From NCBI RefSeq assembly GCF_000269985.1, contig NC_016109.1:2666001-2730000 (forward strand): DNA of 64,000 nt, written 5' to 3'. Of the stretch, positions 43,479-51,834 are shown piece after piece. How positions within the stretch are numbered: position 1 is the first letter of the stretch; each line of letters begins with the position of its first letter. The stretch comes from Kitasatospora setae KM-6054 (lineage in GTDB: Bacteria > Actinomycetota > Actinomycetes > Streptomycetales > Streptomycetaceae). The position numbers were made by a program, and so were the translations under genes. The notes under the pieces are model-generated. The model did no database searches, had not been told where the DNA came from, and was given only the letters and a program-made list of their open reading frames with translations.

Positions 43479-44120
43479 ATGTCGGCGATCACCCTGAGCA
43501 CCGTCTTCGTCACCTTCTTCGCCGTGGTCGGCCCGCCCAAGGTGCTGCTCGCCTTCGCGCAGCTCAGCCAGGGCCGCACCCCCGCCGAGCTGCGCCGACT
43601 CACCCTGGTCTCCTCGCTGGTGGCGGCCCTGGTCGGCCTGGTGCTGGCCTACAGCGCGGACTTCATGGCCGCGCTGTTCCACATCTCCGACCAGTCCCTG
43701 CAGATCGCCGGCGGGGTGATCTTCTTCGTCTACGCGATGGCCCTGGTCCTCGGCTTCCACCTCGGCGGCGGCGGCAAGAACGACGAGCACCTCGCCAACC
43801 CGCTCGCCGACGGCATCCGCGAACTCCTGCTCCCGTACGTGGCCAGCCCGCTCGCGATCACCGCCCTGCTGGTCGAGTCCCTCACCCGGGACACCCTCGG
43901 CTGGCACTCCACCGTCGCCGCGATGTACGTCGCCGTGATCGCCGTGGACTGCCTCTGCGTCCTGCTCCTCGCCCCCCTCCTGCGCGCCAGCCGCCGCACC
44001 TCCCTCGAAGTCCTCTCCCGCCTCCTCGGCCTCCTGCTCGCCGCGGTCGGCGTCGAGATGGTCCTCTACGGCCTGGAAAGCCTCGGCGTCCACCTCGCCG
44101 ACTCCCAGAACGGCCACTGA
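43479..44120 (+). CDS. MarC-family integral membrane protein
   Basis: The protein has 213 residues and six membrane helices: SAITLSTVFVTFFAVVGPPK at the start, LLPYVASPLAITALLVESL in the middle, and LLGLLLAAVGVEMVLYGLES near the end. The family is NAAT/MarC (UPF0056). Despite the name it is not linked to multiple antibiotic resistance in E. coli, and the transported substrate is unknown. It is probably cotranscribed with the barstar gene. The 133 bases downstream are C-rich and without genes. Confidence 0.85.
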   Translation: MSAITLSTVFVTFFAVVGPPKVLLAFAQLSQGRTPAELRRLTLVSSLVAALVGLVLAYSADFMAALFHISDQSLQIAGGVIFFVYAMALVLGFHLGGGGKNDEHLANPLADGIRELLLPYVASPLAITALLVESLTRDTLGWHSTVAAMYVAVIAVDCLCVLLLAPLLRASRRTSLEVLSRLLGLLLAAVGVEMVLYGLESLGVHLADSQNGH

Positions 44121-44253
44121 CCCCAGACAGCCCCCACCCCACCCCGCACCGCCCCCAAACCCCCAGGCCCGCCGCCAGGCGATCTCCGCCGCCCGAGCCC
44201 GCCGCAGGCGACTTCCCGCCGCCCCACCCCCGTCCGTGGATGCCCGCCCCGGC

Positions 44254-44685
44254 TCAGGGGCTGAGCGGGCGCCACGGCACCGGGCTGGACAGGATCATCG
44301 AGCTGGTGGGCTGCCCGTAGCCGCCCAGCCGGTCGGTCAGCCGCTCGAAGGCGGCCATGTCCGGCACGCCGACGAGCAGGGCGCAGCAGGCGCCGCCGGT
44401 GACCCGGTGGAGTTGGAGCACCTCGGGCCAGTTCGCGACTTCGGGGTCGCGCAGCAGGCAGCGCACGCCGTAGCACTCGACGGTGACCAGGGCCATCACC
44501 GCCGCTCCGGCCTTCGCGGGGGCGAGGTGCGCGTGGTAGCCGGTGATCACCCCGTCGCCCTCCAGTCGGCGGACCCGCTCGGCGACGGCCGGTGGCGAGA
44601 GGTTGACCCGGCGGGACAGCTCGTTGAACGAGAGCCGGGCGTCGCCCTGCAGTTCGGCCAGCAGCAGGCGGTCCACCGCGTCCAC
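44254..44685 (-). CDS. Lrp/AsnC-family regulator of the kynurenine genes
   Basis: The 143-residue protein starts at a GTG with AAGGAG upstream. The DNA-binding domain is AVDRLLLAELQGDARLSFNE with LSRRVNLSPPAVAERVRRLE. The C-terminal RAM domain (VTVECYGVRC to the end) should bind an amino acid and set oligomer state. It is divergent from the tryptophan dioxygenase and kynureninase genes with 166 bases between, so it probably activates or represses them in response to tryptophan or a product; this is inferred from position. Confidence 0.87.
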   Translation of the reverse strand: MDAVDRLLLAELQGDARLSFNELSRRVNLSPPAVAERVRRLEGDGVITGYHAHLAPAKAGAAVMALVTVECYGVRCLLRDPEVANWPEVLQLHRVTGGACCALLVGVPDMAAFERLTDRLGGYGQPTSSMILSSPVPWRPLSP

Positions 44686-44851
44686 GGGCGGCTCCTTCGC
44701 GTTCGTGAGGCGGTTGCGGCCCAACGCGTTTCGAACGGCAGGCCGGGGCACCCGATCGGGTGGCTTCACCCATTCAAGATCAGGCCACCGGGACGCACAA
44801 TGGGTGGCGCCCGCCGCACCCCGAGCGGGCGGAACCAAGGAGGCAACGGCC

Positions 44852-45697
44852 ATGACCGGCCAGACCCACCGTCCCCACCTGCGGTTCGACCCCGAACGGA
44901 ACGACACCGGGGCGACCGACACCGACGCGCCCACCCCCTACGCCCGGTACGCGCGGCTGGCCGAGCTGCACTCCCTGCAGCGGCCGCTCAGCGCGGAGCC
45001 GTCCGAGTACACGTTCATCGTCACCACCCAGGTGATGGAGCTGCTGTTCGACCTGCTGCACCACGAGTGGTCGGCCGCCCGGGCCGCGCTGCGCGCCGAC
45101 GACCTGGGCACCGCGCTGGCCGCGCTGCGCCGGGGGCACCACGCACAGGACGTGCTGGTCGACTCGTGGGGGCTGCTGGCCGCGATGACGCCCGGCGAGT
45201 TCGGTGCTTTCCGCCCGGTGCTGGGCGAGGCGTCCGGTTTCCAGTCGGCGGCGTTCCTGCGGCTGGAGTTCCTGCTGGGCAACCGCAGCGAGGGCCTGCT
45301 GGAGATGTTCCGGGACTCGCCCGCCGCGTACGACGAGCTGTTCGCCGCGCTGCGCACTCCCAGTCTGTACGCCGAGGCGCTGGGCGTGCTGGCCCGGCGC
45401 GGCCTGGCGGTGCCGGCGGTGCCGGTGACCGCCCGGTACCGGGCGGATCCGGCCGTGGAGGCCGCCTGGCGGGCCGTGTACACCGATCCGGCGCTGGCCG
45501 ACCTGGCCGAGCTCGGCGAGCGGCTGCTGGACACCGCGGAGCGGGTCACCCGCTGGCGGCAGCGGCACTACGCGTCGGTGAAGCGCACGATGGGCGGCAA
45601 GCCGGGCACGGGCGGCTCCAGTGGCCTGAGCTGGCTGAAGCACGCCGCCGAGCAGGACGTCTTCCCCGAGCTGTGGACCGTCCGCGACACCCTCTGA
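44852..45697 (+). CDS. kynA: Tryptophan 2,3-dioxygenase
   Basis: The protein has 281 residues and a strong AAGGAGG ribosome site. Family motifs are SEYTFIVTTQVMELLFDLLH (substrate and heme pocket helix), GEASGFQSAAFLRLEFLLGN, and TRWRQRHYASVKRTMGGKPG followed by GTGGSSGLSWL at the C-terminus. The enzyme is a cytoplasmic heme protein that opens the indole ring of L-tryptophan to N-formylkynurenine. It is followed 17 bases later by kynureninase, so the pair converts tryptophan towards anthranilate. The formamidase for the middle step is not in this window. Confidence 0.94.
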   Translation: MTGQTHRPHLRFDPERNDTGATDTDAPTPYARYARLAELHSLQRPLSAEPSEYTFIVTTQVMELLFDLLHHEWSAARAALRADDLGTALAALRRGHHAQDVLVDSWGLLAAMTPGEFGAFRPVLGEASGFQSAAFLRLEFLLGNRSEGLLEMFRDSPAAYDELFAALRTPSLYAEALGVLARRGLAVPAVPVTARYRADPAVEAAWRAVYTDPALADLAELGERLLDTAERVTRWRQRHYASVKRTMGGKPGTGGSSGLSWLKHAAEQDVFPELWTVRDTL

Positions 45698-45714
45698 ACG
45701 ACCCGGGAGCAGCT

Positions 45715-46944
45715 GTGACCCCCACCCGTGCGCAGTGCGCGGCCCGCGACGCCGCCGACCCGCTGCACGCCCTGCGCGCCGAGTTCGACCTGCCCGCCGG
45801 GGTGCTGTACCTCGACGGCAACTCGCTGGGCGCGCTGCCCCGCCGCACCCCGGGCCACCTGGCCAGGGTGGTGGCGGACGAGTGGGGCGTCGGCCTGATC
45901 CGGTCCTGGAACGAGGCGGGCTGGTTCCACCGGCCCGGCCGGCTCGGCGACCGGCTCGGCGCCCACCTGCTGGGCGCCGCGCCGGGGCAGGTGGTGGTCT
46001 GCGACTCGACCTCGGTCAACCTGTTCAAGGTGCTGGGCGCGGCCCTGCGGCTGCGTCCGGGCCGCCCGGCACTGCTGGCCGAGCGGCACGCCTTCCCGAC
46101 CGACCTGTACGTCGCCGACGGCGTGGGCGCGCTGCGTCCCGGCACCCGCACCGTACTGCTGGACTCCGCCGCGCAGCTGGACGCCGTGCTGGACGCGGGC
46201 ACCGCCGCCGTCCTGCTCTCGCACGTCGACTACCGCACCGGCGAGCTGCTGGACATGGCCGGCCTGACCGCCCGGATCCACGCGGCCGGGGCGCTGGCGG
46301 TCTGGGACCTGTGCCACACGGCGGGCGCGCTGCCGGTCGAACTGGACGCGGCGGGCGCCGACTTCGCGGTCGGCTGCGGCTACAAGTACCTCAACGGCGG
46401 CCCGGGCGCGCCCGCCTTCCTGTACGCGGCGGCCCGCCACCAGGAGGCCGCCCGGCAGCCGCTGACCGGCTGGTTCGGGCACGCCCGGCAGTTCGACTTC
46501 GAGCCGGGCTACCGGCCCGCCGAGGGCGTCACCCGGTTCCTGACCGGCACGCCGCCGATCCTGGGCCTGGCCGCGCTGGAGGCGGCGCTGCAGGTCTGGG
46601 AGCTGGCCGACCCGACGGCCGTCCGCGCCAAGAGCCTGGAACTCACCGATCTGTTCCTGGAGTTGACCGCCGACCTGGACGTCGAGCCGGTCACCCCGCG
46701 CGAGCACGCCCGGCGCGGCAGCCAGGTCGCGCTGCGCCACCCGGACGGCTACGCGGTGGTCCAGGCGCTGATCGCCCGCGGCGTGATCGGCGACTTCCGC
46801 GCCCCCGACCTGATGCGCTTCGGTTTCACCCCGCTCTACCTCTCCCGCGCCGACGTGCACGACGCGGCGGGCGCGCTGCGCGAGGTGCTGGCGAGCGGCG
46901 AGTGGCGCGACGGGCGGTTCGCCCGCCGCGGCGAGGTGACCTGA
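45715..46944 (+). CDS. kynU: Kynureninase
   Basis: The 409-residue PLP enzyme starts at a GTG behind GGGAG. LYLDGNSLGALPRRTPGHL is the typical start. PLP contacts are in DSTSVNLFKV, HVDYRTGEL, WDLCHTAGALPVEL and the Schiff-base Lys in CGYKYLNGGPGAP. It cleaves kynurenine to anthranilate and alanine. It forms an operon with the tryptophan dioxygenase and is closed by a perfect terminator. The purpose could be catabolism or a supply of anthranilate for a secondary metabolite. Confidence 0.95.
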   Translation: MTPTRAQCAARDAADPLHALRAEFDLPAGVLYLDGNSLGALPRRTPGHLARVVADEWGVGLIRSWNEAGWFHRPGRLGDRLGAHLLGAAPGQVVVCDSTSVNLFKVLGAALRLRPGRPALLAERHAFPTDLYVADGVGALRPGTRTVLLDSAAQLDAVLDAGTAAVLLSHVDYRTGELLDMAGLTARIHAAGALAVWDLCHTAGALPVELDAAGADFAVGCGYKYLNGGPGAPAFLYAAARHQEAARQPLTGWFGHARQFDFEPGYRPAEGVTRFLTGTPPILGLAALEAALQVWELADPTAVRAKSLELTDLFLELTADLDVEPVTPREHARRGSQVALRHPDGYAVVQALIARGVIGDFRAPDLMRFGFTPLYLSRADVHDAAGALREVLASGEWRDGRFARRGEVT

Positions 46945-46960
46945 GGCGCCGGGAACGCGC

Positions 46961-46994
46961 GGAACGGCCGGGGCCCGCGGGCCCCGGCCGTTCC
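46961..46994. terminator. Perfect 16-bp bidirectional hairpin
   Basis: GGAACGGCCGGGGCCC-GC-GGGCCCCGGCCGTTCC is fully self-complementary. It lies between the convergent kynureninase and surface-protein genes and should stop transcription in both directions. Confidence 0.9.
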
Positions 46995-47016
46995 TGCCGT
47001 CCTACCGGCTCACCGG

Positions 47017-48438
47017 TCAGCTGTGGCGGCCCCTGGCCCGGCGGGCCAGCGCGAGGACGCCGCCGCCCAGGCCGAGCAGCACCGCGGCGGCCCCGGCCGC
47101 CGGGGCGACCAGGTCACCGCCGCCGGTGTCCGGCAGCGGCGGCCCGGCCGGGGTCGAGGTCGACCCGGTCGGCTCGGGCGTGGTCTCGCTCGGCGAGGGG
47201 GACGGCGCCGGGCTGGTGCTCTCGCTCGGCGACGGGCTGGGGCTGGGGCTCTCGCTGTTCGACGGGGACGGCGAGGGGCTGGTCGAGTCGCTCGGCGACG
47301 GGGACGGGGACGGGCTGGTCGAGTCGCTCGGCGAGGGCGACGGCGAGGGGCTCTCGCCGCAGACCGGCAGGTCGCCGTTGAACGGGTAGTTGTGGACCTC
47401 GGTGCCCGCGCTGCCCTCCTGCTGCAGGCTGCCCGCCAGGTAGACCCGGCCGTTGGTGCCCGGGTTGGACAGGATGGTGGTGCTCGCCGGGTTGCCCGCC
47501 ATGATCGAGCCCTGCCACTGGGCGGTGCCCTTGACCTCGATGCTGGTGGCGGTCGGGAAGTTCCACATCAGGTTGGGCCGCAGCGCGGTCAGTTCGTCGT
47601 CGTTGTTGCCGGTGCCGCTGCTGGTGTTGACCACGACGTTGCTGCCGGTCATGTTGACGATGACCGTCGCGCCGGCCGGGATCCCGGCGAAGTCGATCTT
47701 CCGGATGCCGCCGTCGGTGCCGATGTTCTGGCCGTAGTTGAAGACCTGCCGGGCGCTGGTGCCGTCGCCGGTGAAGGTGACCGTGGTGCCGTCGTCGACC
47801 ACCGTGCCGGTCGCGGTCTGCTGGGCCATGCAGGACGAGTGGTCCTCGATGACCGGCGTCAGGTTGCTGAACGCGTCGATCGCGGTCGGGTCCTGGATCG
47901 CCTGGCCGTCCGGGGTGATGTCGTACAGGCCGGTCAGCGTGGTGCCGTACTTGAGGTTGCCCCAGAGCGCCTTGGGCGGCTGGACGAAGAAGTCGGTGCC
48001 GCCGATGAACAGCCGGCTGGGCAGCGGCTGCGAGCCGTCGATGGTGACCGAGCCGCCGACCGTGACGTGGTCCGAGGCGTTCGGCGGGGTGACCATCGAG
48101 CCGACGCCGACCACGCCCATGTTGAAGGCGCCGCCGTTGGCCTTGTTGATGTCGAGGTTGCCCACGATGGCGATCTTGCCCTCGACCTCGGCCGCGTTCT
48201 GCCGCACCCGGTAGTCGCCGCCGACGTAGACGCTGAGCGAGGCGTCCGAGCCGTTGAACGGGCCGGTGTGCGGCGGGTCCCAGGTGCTCGGGCAGTTGGG
48301 GCCCGAGCAGGGGCCGAGCGGCGGGGCCAGCTGGTCGGCCTGGCCGATCGAGGCCAGGGTGAGCAGCGGAGCGGCGGCGAGTGTCGCCACCACGGCGATT
48401 CTGAGCAGCGGGTTCTTGCCTCGGACGCCGGATCGCAC
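47017..48438 (-). CDS. Choice-of-anchor-A surface protein with LPxTG-type sorting signal
   Basis: The protein has 473 residues from a GTG behind GAGAGGGG. An N-terminal signal (LLRIAVVATLAAAPLLTLAS) is followed by a large beta-rich choice-of-anchor A domain (about 50-365: SDASLSVYVGGDYRV, VVVNTSSGTGNNDDELTALR). A long Ser-Pro/Asp repeat stalk follows (SPSPSPSDSTSPSPSPSP units). The end is LPDTGGGD, a hydrophobic helix and RRARGRHS, a sortase cell-wall sorting signal. It is expected to be anchored to peptidoglycan and exposed. The domain is seen in adhesin-like and spore-surface proteins; its ligand is unknown. Confidence 0.9.
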   Translation of the reverse strand: MRSGVRGKNPLLRIAVVATLAAAPLLTLASIGQADQLAPPLGPCSGPNCPSTWDPPHTGPFNGSDASLSVYVGGDYRVRQNAAEVEGKIAIVGNLDINKANGGAFNMGVVGVGSMVTPPNASDHVTVGGSVTIDGSQPLPSRLFIGGTDFFVQPPKALWGNLKYGTTLTGLYDITPDGQAIQDPTAIDAFSNLTPVIEDHSSCMAQQTATGTVVDDGTTVTFTGDGTSARQVFNYGQNIGTDGGIRKIDFAGIPAGATVIVNMTGSNVVVNTSSGTGNNDDELTALRPNLMWNFPTATSIEVKGTAQWQGSIMAGNPASTTILSNPGTNGRVYLAGSLQQEGSAGTEVHNYPFNGDLPVCGESPSPSPSPSDSTSPSPSPSPSDSTSPSPSPSNSESPSPSPSPSESTSPAPSPSPSETTPEPTGSTSTPAGPPLPDTGGGDLVAPAAGAAAVLLGLGGGVLALARRARGRHS

Positions 48439-48605
48439 GGACACCCCTCTCGTTGACGGTGGGTCAGCGGGCAGCAGACCTGACCAGCCAAGGGGAAACG
48501 GCGTAGCGTTCTCGGGCAGCCGAAGACAGACGCGCCGAAAAATCATTCGAACGGACTATTCTGATGGCGCGTCAACGAAGGCGACCGTCTGGAGAGGGAG
48601 AACCC

Positions 48606-49274
48606 GTGCCGAACACGCCGCTCGCCATGCTCGCCACCACCGCCGAGGTGCTCGCCCGGCCGGACGCCGACGAGCGGCTGCTCGCCGACTACGAGCGCGA
48701 GCGGCTGCGGCGCTTCCTGCGGCCCGCCGACCGCGACGACTACCTCGCCGCGCACCTGCTGGTCCGGTACTGCGCGGCCGCGCTGCTCGGCACCGACCCC
48801 GCCGAGGTCGCCTTCGGCCAGCGCTGCCCGGGCTGCGGCGAGGCCACCCACGGCCGCCCGTACCTCACCGACCGGCCCGGCACCCACCTGAGCCTGTCGC
48901 ACAGCGGCGGCGTGGTCGCCGCCGCGGCCGGGCCCGTGCCGGTCGGCGTCGACGTCGAGCACCTCGGCCCCCGCACCAGCGACCCCGCCGCGCTGGAGAC
49001 CGTCCTCAGCCCCGCCGAGCGGGCGCTGGTCCGCGCGCACCCGGACCCCACCACCGCGTTCCTGCGCCTGTGGGTCCGCAAGGAGGCGCTGATCAAGCTC
49101 GGCCGCACCAGCCTGGACGCGCTCGCCGAGCTCGACCTCTCGCACCTCCCGCTCGACCCGCCCGACCCGTCGGCCCGGCACCGCGACGGCGACCTGCACT
49201 ACCTCGAACTCGCCACCCCCACCGCCCTGCTGGCCGCCGCCGCGACCCTCCCGGTCGGGCTCGCCGCGCTGTAG
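48606..49274 (+). CDS. Sfp-type 4'-phosphopantetheinyl transferase
   Basis: The 222-residue protein starts at the GTG at 48606 behind GGGAG. The family motifs are HLSLSHSGGVVAAAA, VGVDVEHLGPR (Mg and CoA binding) and LRLWVRKEALIKLGR (W-x-x-K-E-A). It moves the phosphopantetheine arm from CoA to carrier proteins of polyketide or peptide synthases. A CPGCGEATHGRPY insert gives a Cys pair, seen in several actinobacterial members. No PKS/NRPS genes lie in the window, so it probably serves clusters elsewhere. Confidence 0.9.
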   Translation: MPNTPLAMLATTAEVLARPDADERLLADYERERLRRFLRPADRDDYLAAHLLVRYCAAALLGTDPAEVAFGQRCPGCGEATHGRPYLTDRPGTHLSLSHSGGVVAAAAGPVPVGVDVEHLGPRTSDPAALETVLSPAERALVRAHPDPTTAFLRLWVRKEALIKLGRTSLDALAELDLSHLPLDPPDPSARHRDGDLHYLELATPTALLAAAATLPVGLAAL

Positions 49275-49293
49275 CCCCGGCCCGCCGGCGGGC

Positions 49294-49589
49294 TCAGGAG
49301 CAGCGGCCCTCGCCGTCGGCCGCGCCGAGGCCGTCCGCGTCCCGGCGGGTCACCGCGACGCCGTGCAGGGTGTCCGGCCGGCCAGGGCGCGAGCGCGTCC
49401 GTGTCCAGCACCGCCATCAGCGACAGCGGCACCCCCTCCGCCGCCGGCCACGCCGTGCCCGGCTCCCCGGCCGCCGCCCGCTCCGGCCCGGAAGCCGCGC
49501 CGCGCCATCGCGGCGAACCGCGTCCCGGCCTCCTCCCCCAGCCGCTCGACGCACGCCCGCGCCGCCTCCGCACCGTCCGCGAACTCCAC
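49294..49589 (-). pseudogene. Small unrecognised gene with two frameshifts
   Basis: Coding quality moves through all three minus-strand frames in order. The first frame gives MEFADGAEAARACVERLGEE followed by RFAAMARRGFRA. The second gives PGTAWPAAEGVPLSLMAVLD followed by TDALAPWPAG. The third gives RPDTLHGVAVTRRDADGLGA and ends GEGRCS with a stop at 49294. Joined, about 95 residues result. Two shifts are needed, near 49480 and 49385. Either the gene is decaying or the assembly has indels in G/C runs. I do not recognise the family. Confidence 0.55.
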
Positions 49590-49634
49590 TCCCTCTCCTG
49601 CGCGTTCCGGCCCCCGTCCTCCCCCGCCGCTCCG

Positions 49635-50420
49635 TCACACCGCCCGCAGCAGACCCAGCAGTTCGGCGTGCGCGCCGGGCGCCGCCGCGACGAAGGACCG
49701 GGCGGCGGGCGTCCAGGGCTCGCCCCGGGCGTCGGTGACGCGGGCGCCGGCCTCGGCGGCGAGCAGGGCGCCGGGCAGCAGGTTGGCGGGGTCGGCGCCG
49801 TACTGCCAGAACAGGGTGAGGTGGCCGGAGCCGACCCGGGCGACCTGCAGGGCGGTGGGGCCGAGGTTGCGGACGGCGGGCACGTGCGGCAGGACGGCGC
49901 TCAGCGCGGCGCCGGCGGCCCGGACCGCCTCCGGGTCGCGGGCGGCGTCCGGGGGCTGCGAGGTGGCGGCGACGGCGGTGGCCAGGACGCGGGCGCGGGG
50001 CGCGCACGGGCGGCCGTTCAGCCGGGCGCCGCCGCCGGCCGCCGCGGTGTGGGTGGCGCCCTCGCGCGGGGCGTGCACCACGGCGAGGACGGGGGCGCCG
50101 TCGCGCAGCAGGGTCGCGGTGACGGCCCAGTGCGGGAGGGCGCTCAGGTACTGGACGGCGCCGTCGGTGGCGTCGCACAGCCACCACTCGCCGTCGGCCG
50201 GCAGCTCGCGCGCCCACTCGTCGTCCAGCCAGCCGGCCCCCGGGCGCAGCGCGCCGAGGCGTTCGCGCAGTTCCCGGGCGGCGGGGCGGTCGACGGCGGC
50301 GAAGGCCGCCCGCGCCTCGGCGGGGGTGGCGGCGTCGAGCGGCTCGGCGGGCTGCCGGGCGGCGAGTCGGCGGCCGACCTCGCGCACGGCCCGTTCGGTG
50401 GCGTCCAGCAGGTCCCGCAT
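49635..50420 (-). CDS. Inositol-monophosphatase-family protein with altered active-site motif
   Basis: The 261-residue protein starts at an ATG with AAGGAG upstream. The fold is that of IMPase/FBPase enzymes: LCDATDGAVQYLSALPHWAV corresponds to the metal motif D-P-x-D-G-T, but here reads D-A-T-D-G-A. The second motif W-D-x-A-A/P-G is replaced by QYGADPANLLPGALLAAEAG, where the Asp is kept. Two of the expected first-motif residues differ, so catalysis or substrate may be altered. It is divergent from a double AsnC-type regulator with 104 bases between, suggesting control by it. Confidence 0.78.
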   Translation of the reverse strand: MRDLLDATERAVREVGRRLAARQPAEPLDAATPAEARAAFAAVDRPAARELRERLGALRPGAGWLDDEWARELPADGEWWLCDATDGAVQYLSALPHWAVTATLLRDGAPVLAVVHAPREGATHTAAAGGGARLNGRPCAPRARVLATAVAATSQPPDAARDPEAVRAAGAALSAVLPHVPAVRNLGPTALQVARVGSGHLTLFWQYGADPANLLPGALLAAEAGARVTDARGEPWTPAARSFVAAAPGAHAELLGLLRAV

Positions 50421-50524
50421 GGTCGGCTCCTTCGTCGGCGTCGTTCCGGTGACGGGACGAGGAGTACCGTCGGCACGGCGGTTCGGGACGTCACCGCCGC
50501 CAAAGCGACGGAGACAGGACACCG

Positions 50525-51538
50525 ATGGACACCGAAACGGCGGATCCGGCCGGCCTGCTGGACGGTCTCGACCGACGGCTGGTGCACGCGCTGCAGGTGG
50601 ACGGGCGGGCCGAGCCGGGGCGGATCGCCGAGGTGCTGGGGGTGTCGGCGCGGACGGTCTCCCGGCGGCTGGGCCGGCTGTTCGGGACGGGCGCCGTCCG
50701 GGTGGTGCGGATGCCGGACGCCCGGGCGGCCGCGCTCGGCGCGCTGCTGCTGCGGCTGCGGGTGCCGCCCGGGCGGGCGGACCCGATCGCGCTGGCGCTG
50801 GCCGCCCTGGACGGGGTGCCGTTCGTCGACGTGATGCTCGGCGGGCAGGAGGTGTCGGCGGTGGTGCTGGCCGACGCGCCCGCCCGCGACCGGCTGCTGT
50901 ACGGGCGGCTGCCGGCCACCGGCGCGGTGCTGGAGAGCGCGGCGCACGCCGTGCTGCACCTGTTCGCGGACGCCTCGGCCTGGCGCTGCGGCGCGCTGAC
51001 GCCCGCCGAGGAGGCCGCGCTCGCCCCGCAGCCGCCGTCGGACCCGCCCGGCCACCCGACCGGCCACCCGGCCGGCCGGCCGCCGCTGGACGCGCTCGAC
51101 CACCGGCTGCTGGACGCGCTGGGCCGGGACGCGCGCCGCTCGCACGCGGCGCTGGCGGGCGCCCTGGCGGTGCCGGAGTCGACCGTCCGGCGGCGGCTGC
51201 GCCGGCTCGGCGCGGCCGGGCTGCTGCGCACCCACGTCAGCGTGGACCCGCGGCTGCTGGGCGTCGGGGTGGACGCCAACCTGTGGCTGGACGTCGAGCC
51301 CGGCCGGCTCGCGGCGACCGGGGCGGCGCTGGCCGGGCACCCGCAGGTGCACGGGGTGCTGGCCGTCAGCGGGCCGGGCAACCTGACGGCCGCCGTGTTC
51401 TGCCCCGACCACGCGGCGCTGTACCGGTTCCAGACCGAGGTGCTGGGCCCGCTCGGGGTGCGGCGGGCGGAGACCGCGATCGTGGCCCGCGCGGTCAAGC
51501 GGGCCGGGATCGGGCTGCGGCGGTTCGACGGCCGCTGA
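50525..51538 (+). CDS. Tandem Lrp/AsnC-type regulator (two DNA-binding domains)
   Basis: The protein has 337 residues with two AsnC units in one chain. Unit 1 has DGLDRRLVHALQVDGRAEPG with IAEVLGVSARTVSRRLGRL, then a RAM-like domain. Unit 2 begins near residue 192: ALDHRLLDALGRDARRSHAA with LAGALAVPESTVRRRLRRLG, then a second RAM domain ending IGLRRFDGR. The linker is a His/Pro/Gly repeat. A double unit would bind DNA as one polypeptide instead of a dimer. It is divergent from the inositol-phosphatase-like gene, its probable target. Confidence 0.85.
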   Translation: MDTETADPAGLLDGLDRRLVHALQVDGRAEPGRIAEVLGVSARTVSRRLGRLFGTGAVRVVRMPDARAAALGALLLRLRVPPGRADPIALALAALDGVPFVDVMLGGQEVSAVVLADAPARDRLLYGRLPATGAVLESAAHAVLHLFADASAWRCGALTPAEEAALAPQPPSDPPGHPTGHPAGRPPLDALDHRLLDALGRDARRSHAALAGALAVPESTVRRRLRRLGAAGLLRTHVSVDPRLLGVGVDANLWLDVEPGRLAATGAALAGHPQVHGVLAVSGPGNLTAAVFCPDHAALYRFQTEVLGPLGVRRAETAIVARAVKRAGIGLRRFDGR

Positions 51539-51597
51539 GCGCCGGCGGGGGCGCGGTTCCCGCTCCGGCTGTCAGCGGGGCGCGGCAGACTGGGGGC

Positions 51598-51834
51598 ATG
51601 TGCCGAAGCATCAAGACGCTCCGTCCGCCGATGACACCCGACGCCACGCCCGAGGACGTGCACGCGGCGGCGCTGCAGTACGTCCGCAAGGTCTCCGGGT
51701 TCCGGGCGCCGGCCGCGCACAACCGGGCCGCGTTCGACGCGGCGGTGGCGGCCGTCGCGGCCGCGACGGCGGAACTGCTGGCCGCGGTCGAGGTCCGCGG
51801 GGTCACGAACCGGTCGTCGACCCCGGCCGGATGA
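51598..51834 (+). CDS. DUF2277 family small protein
   Basis: The 78-residue protein begins MCRSIKTLRPPMTPDATPED and continues VHAAALQYVRKVSGFRAPAA with HNRAAFDAAV, the complete DUF2277 pattern (Cys near the N-terminus, R-K-[IV]-S-G-[FY]). It is widespread in actinobacteria and of unknown function. It overlaps the convergent DUF2269-like gene by 32 bases at the 3' ends. Confidence 0.88.
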   Translation: MCRSIKTLRPPMTPDATPEDVHAAALQYVRKVSGFRAPAAHNRAAFDAAVAAVAAATAELLAAVEVRGVTNRSSTPAG

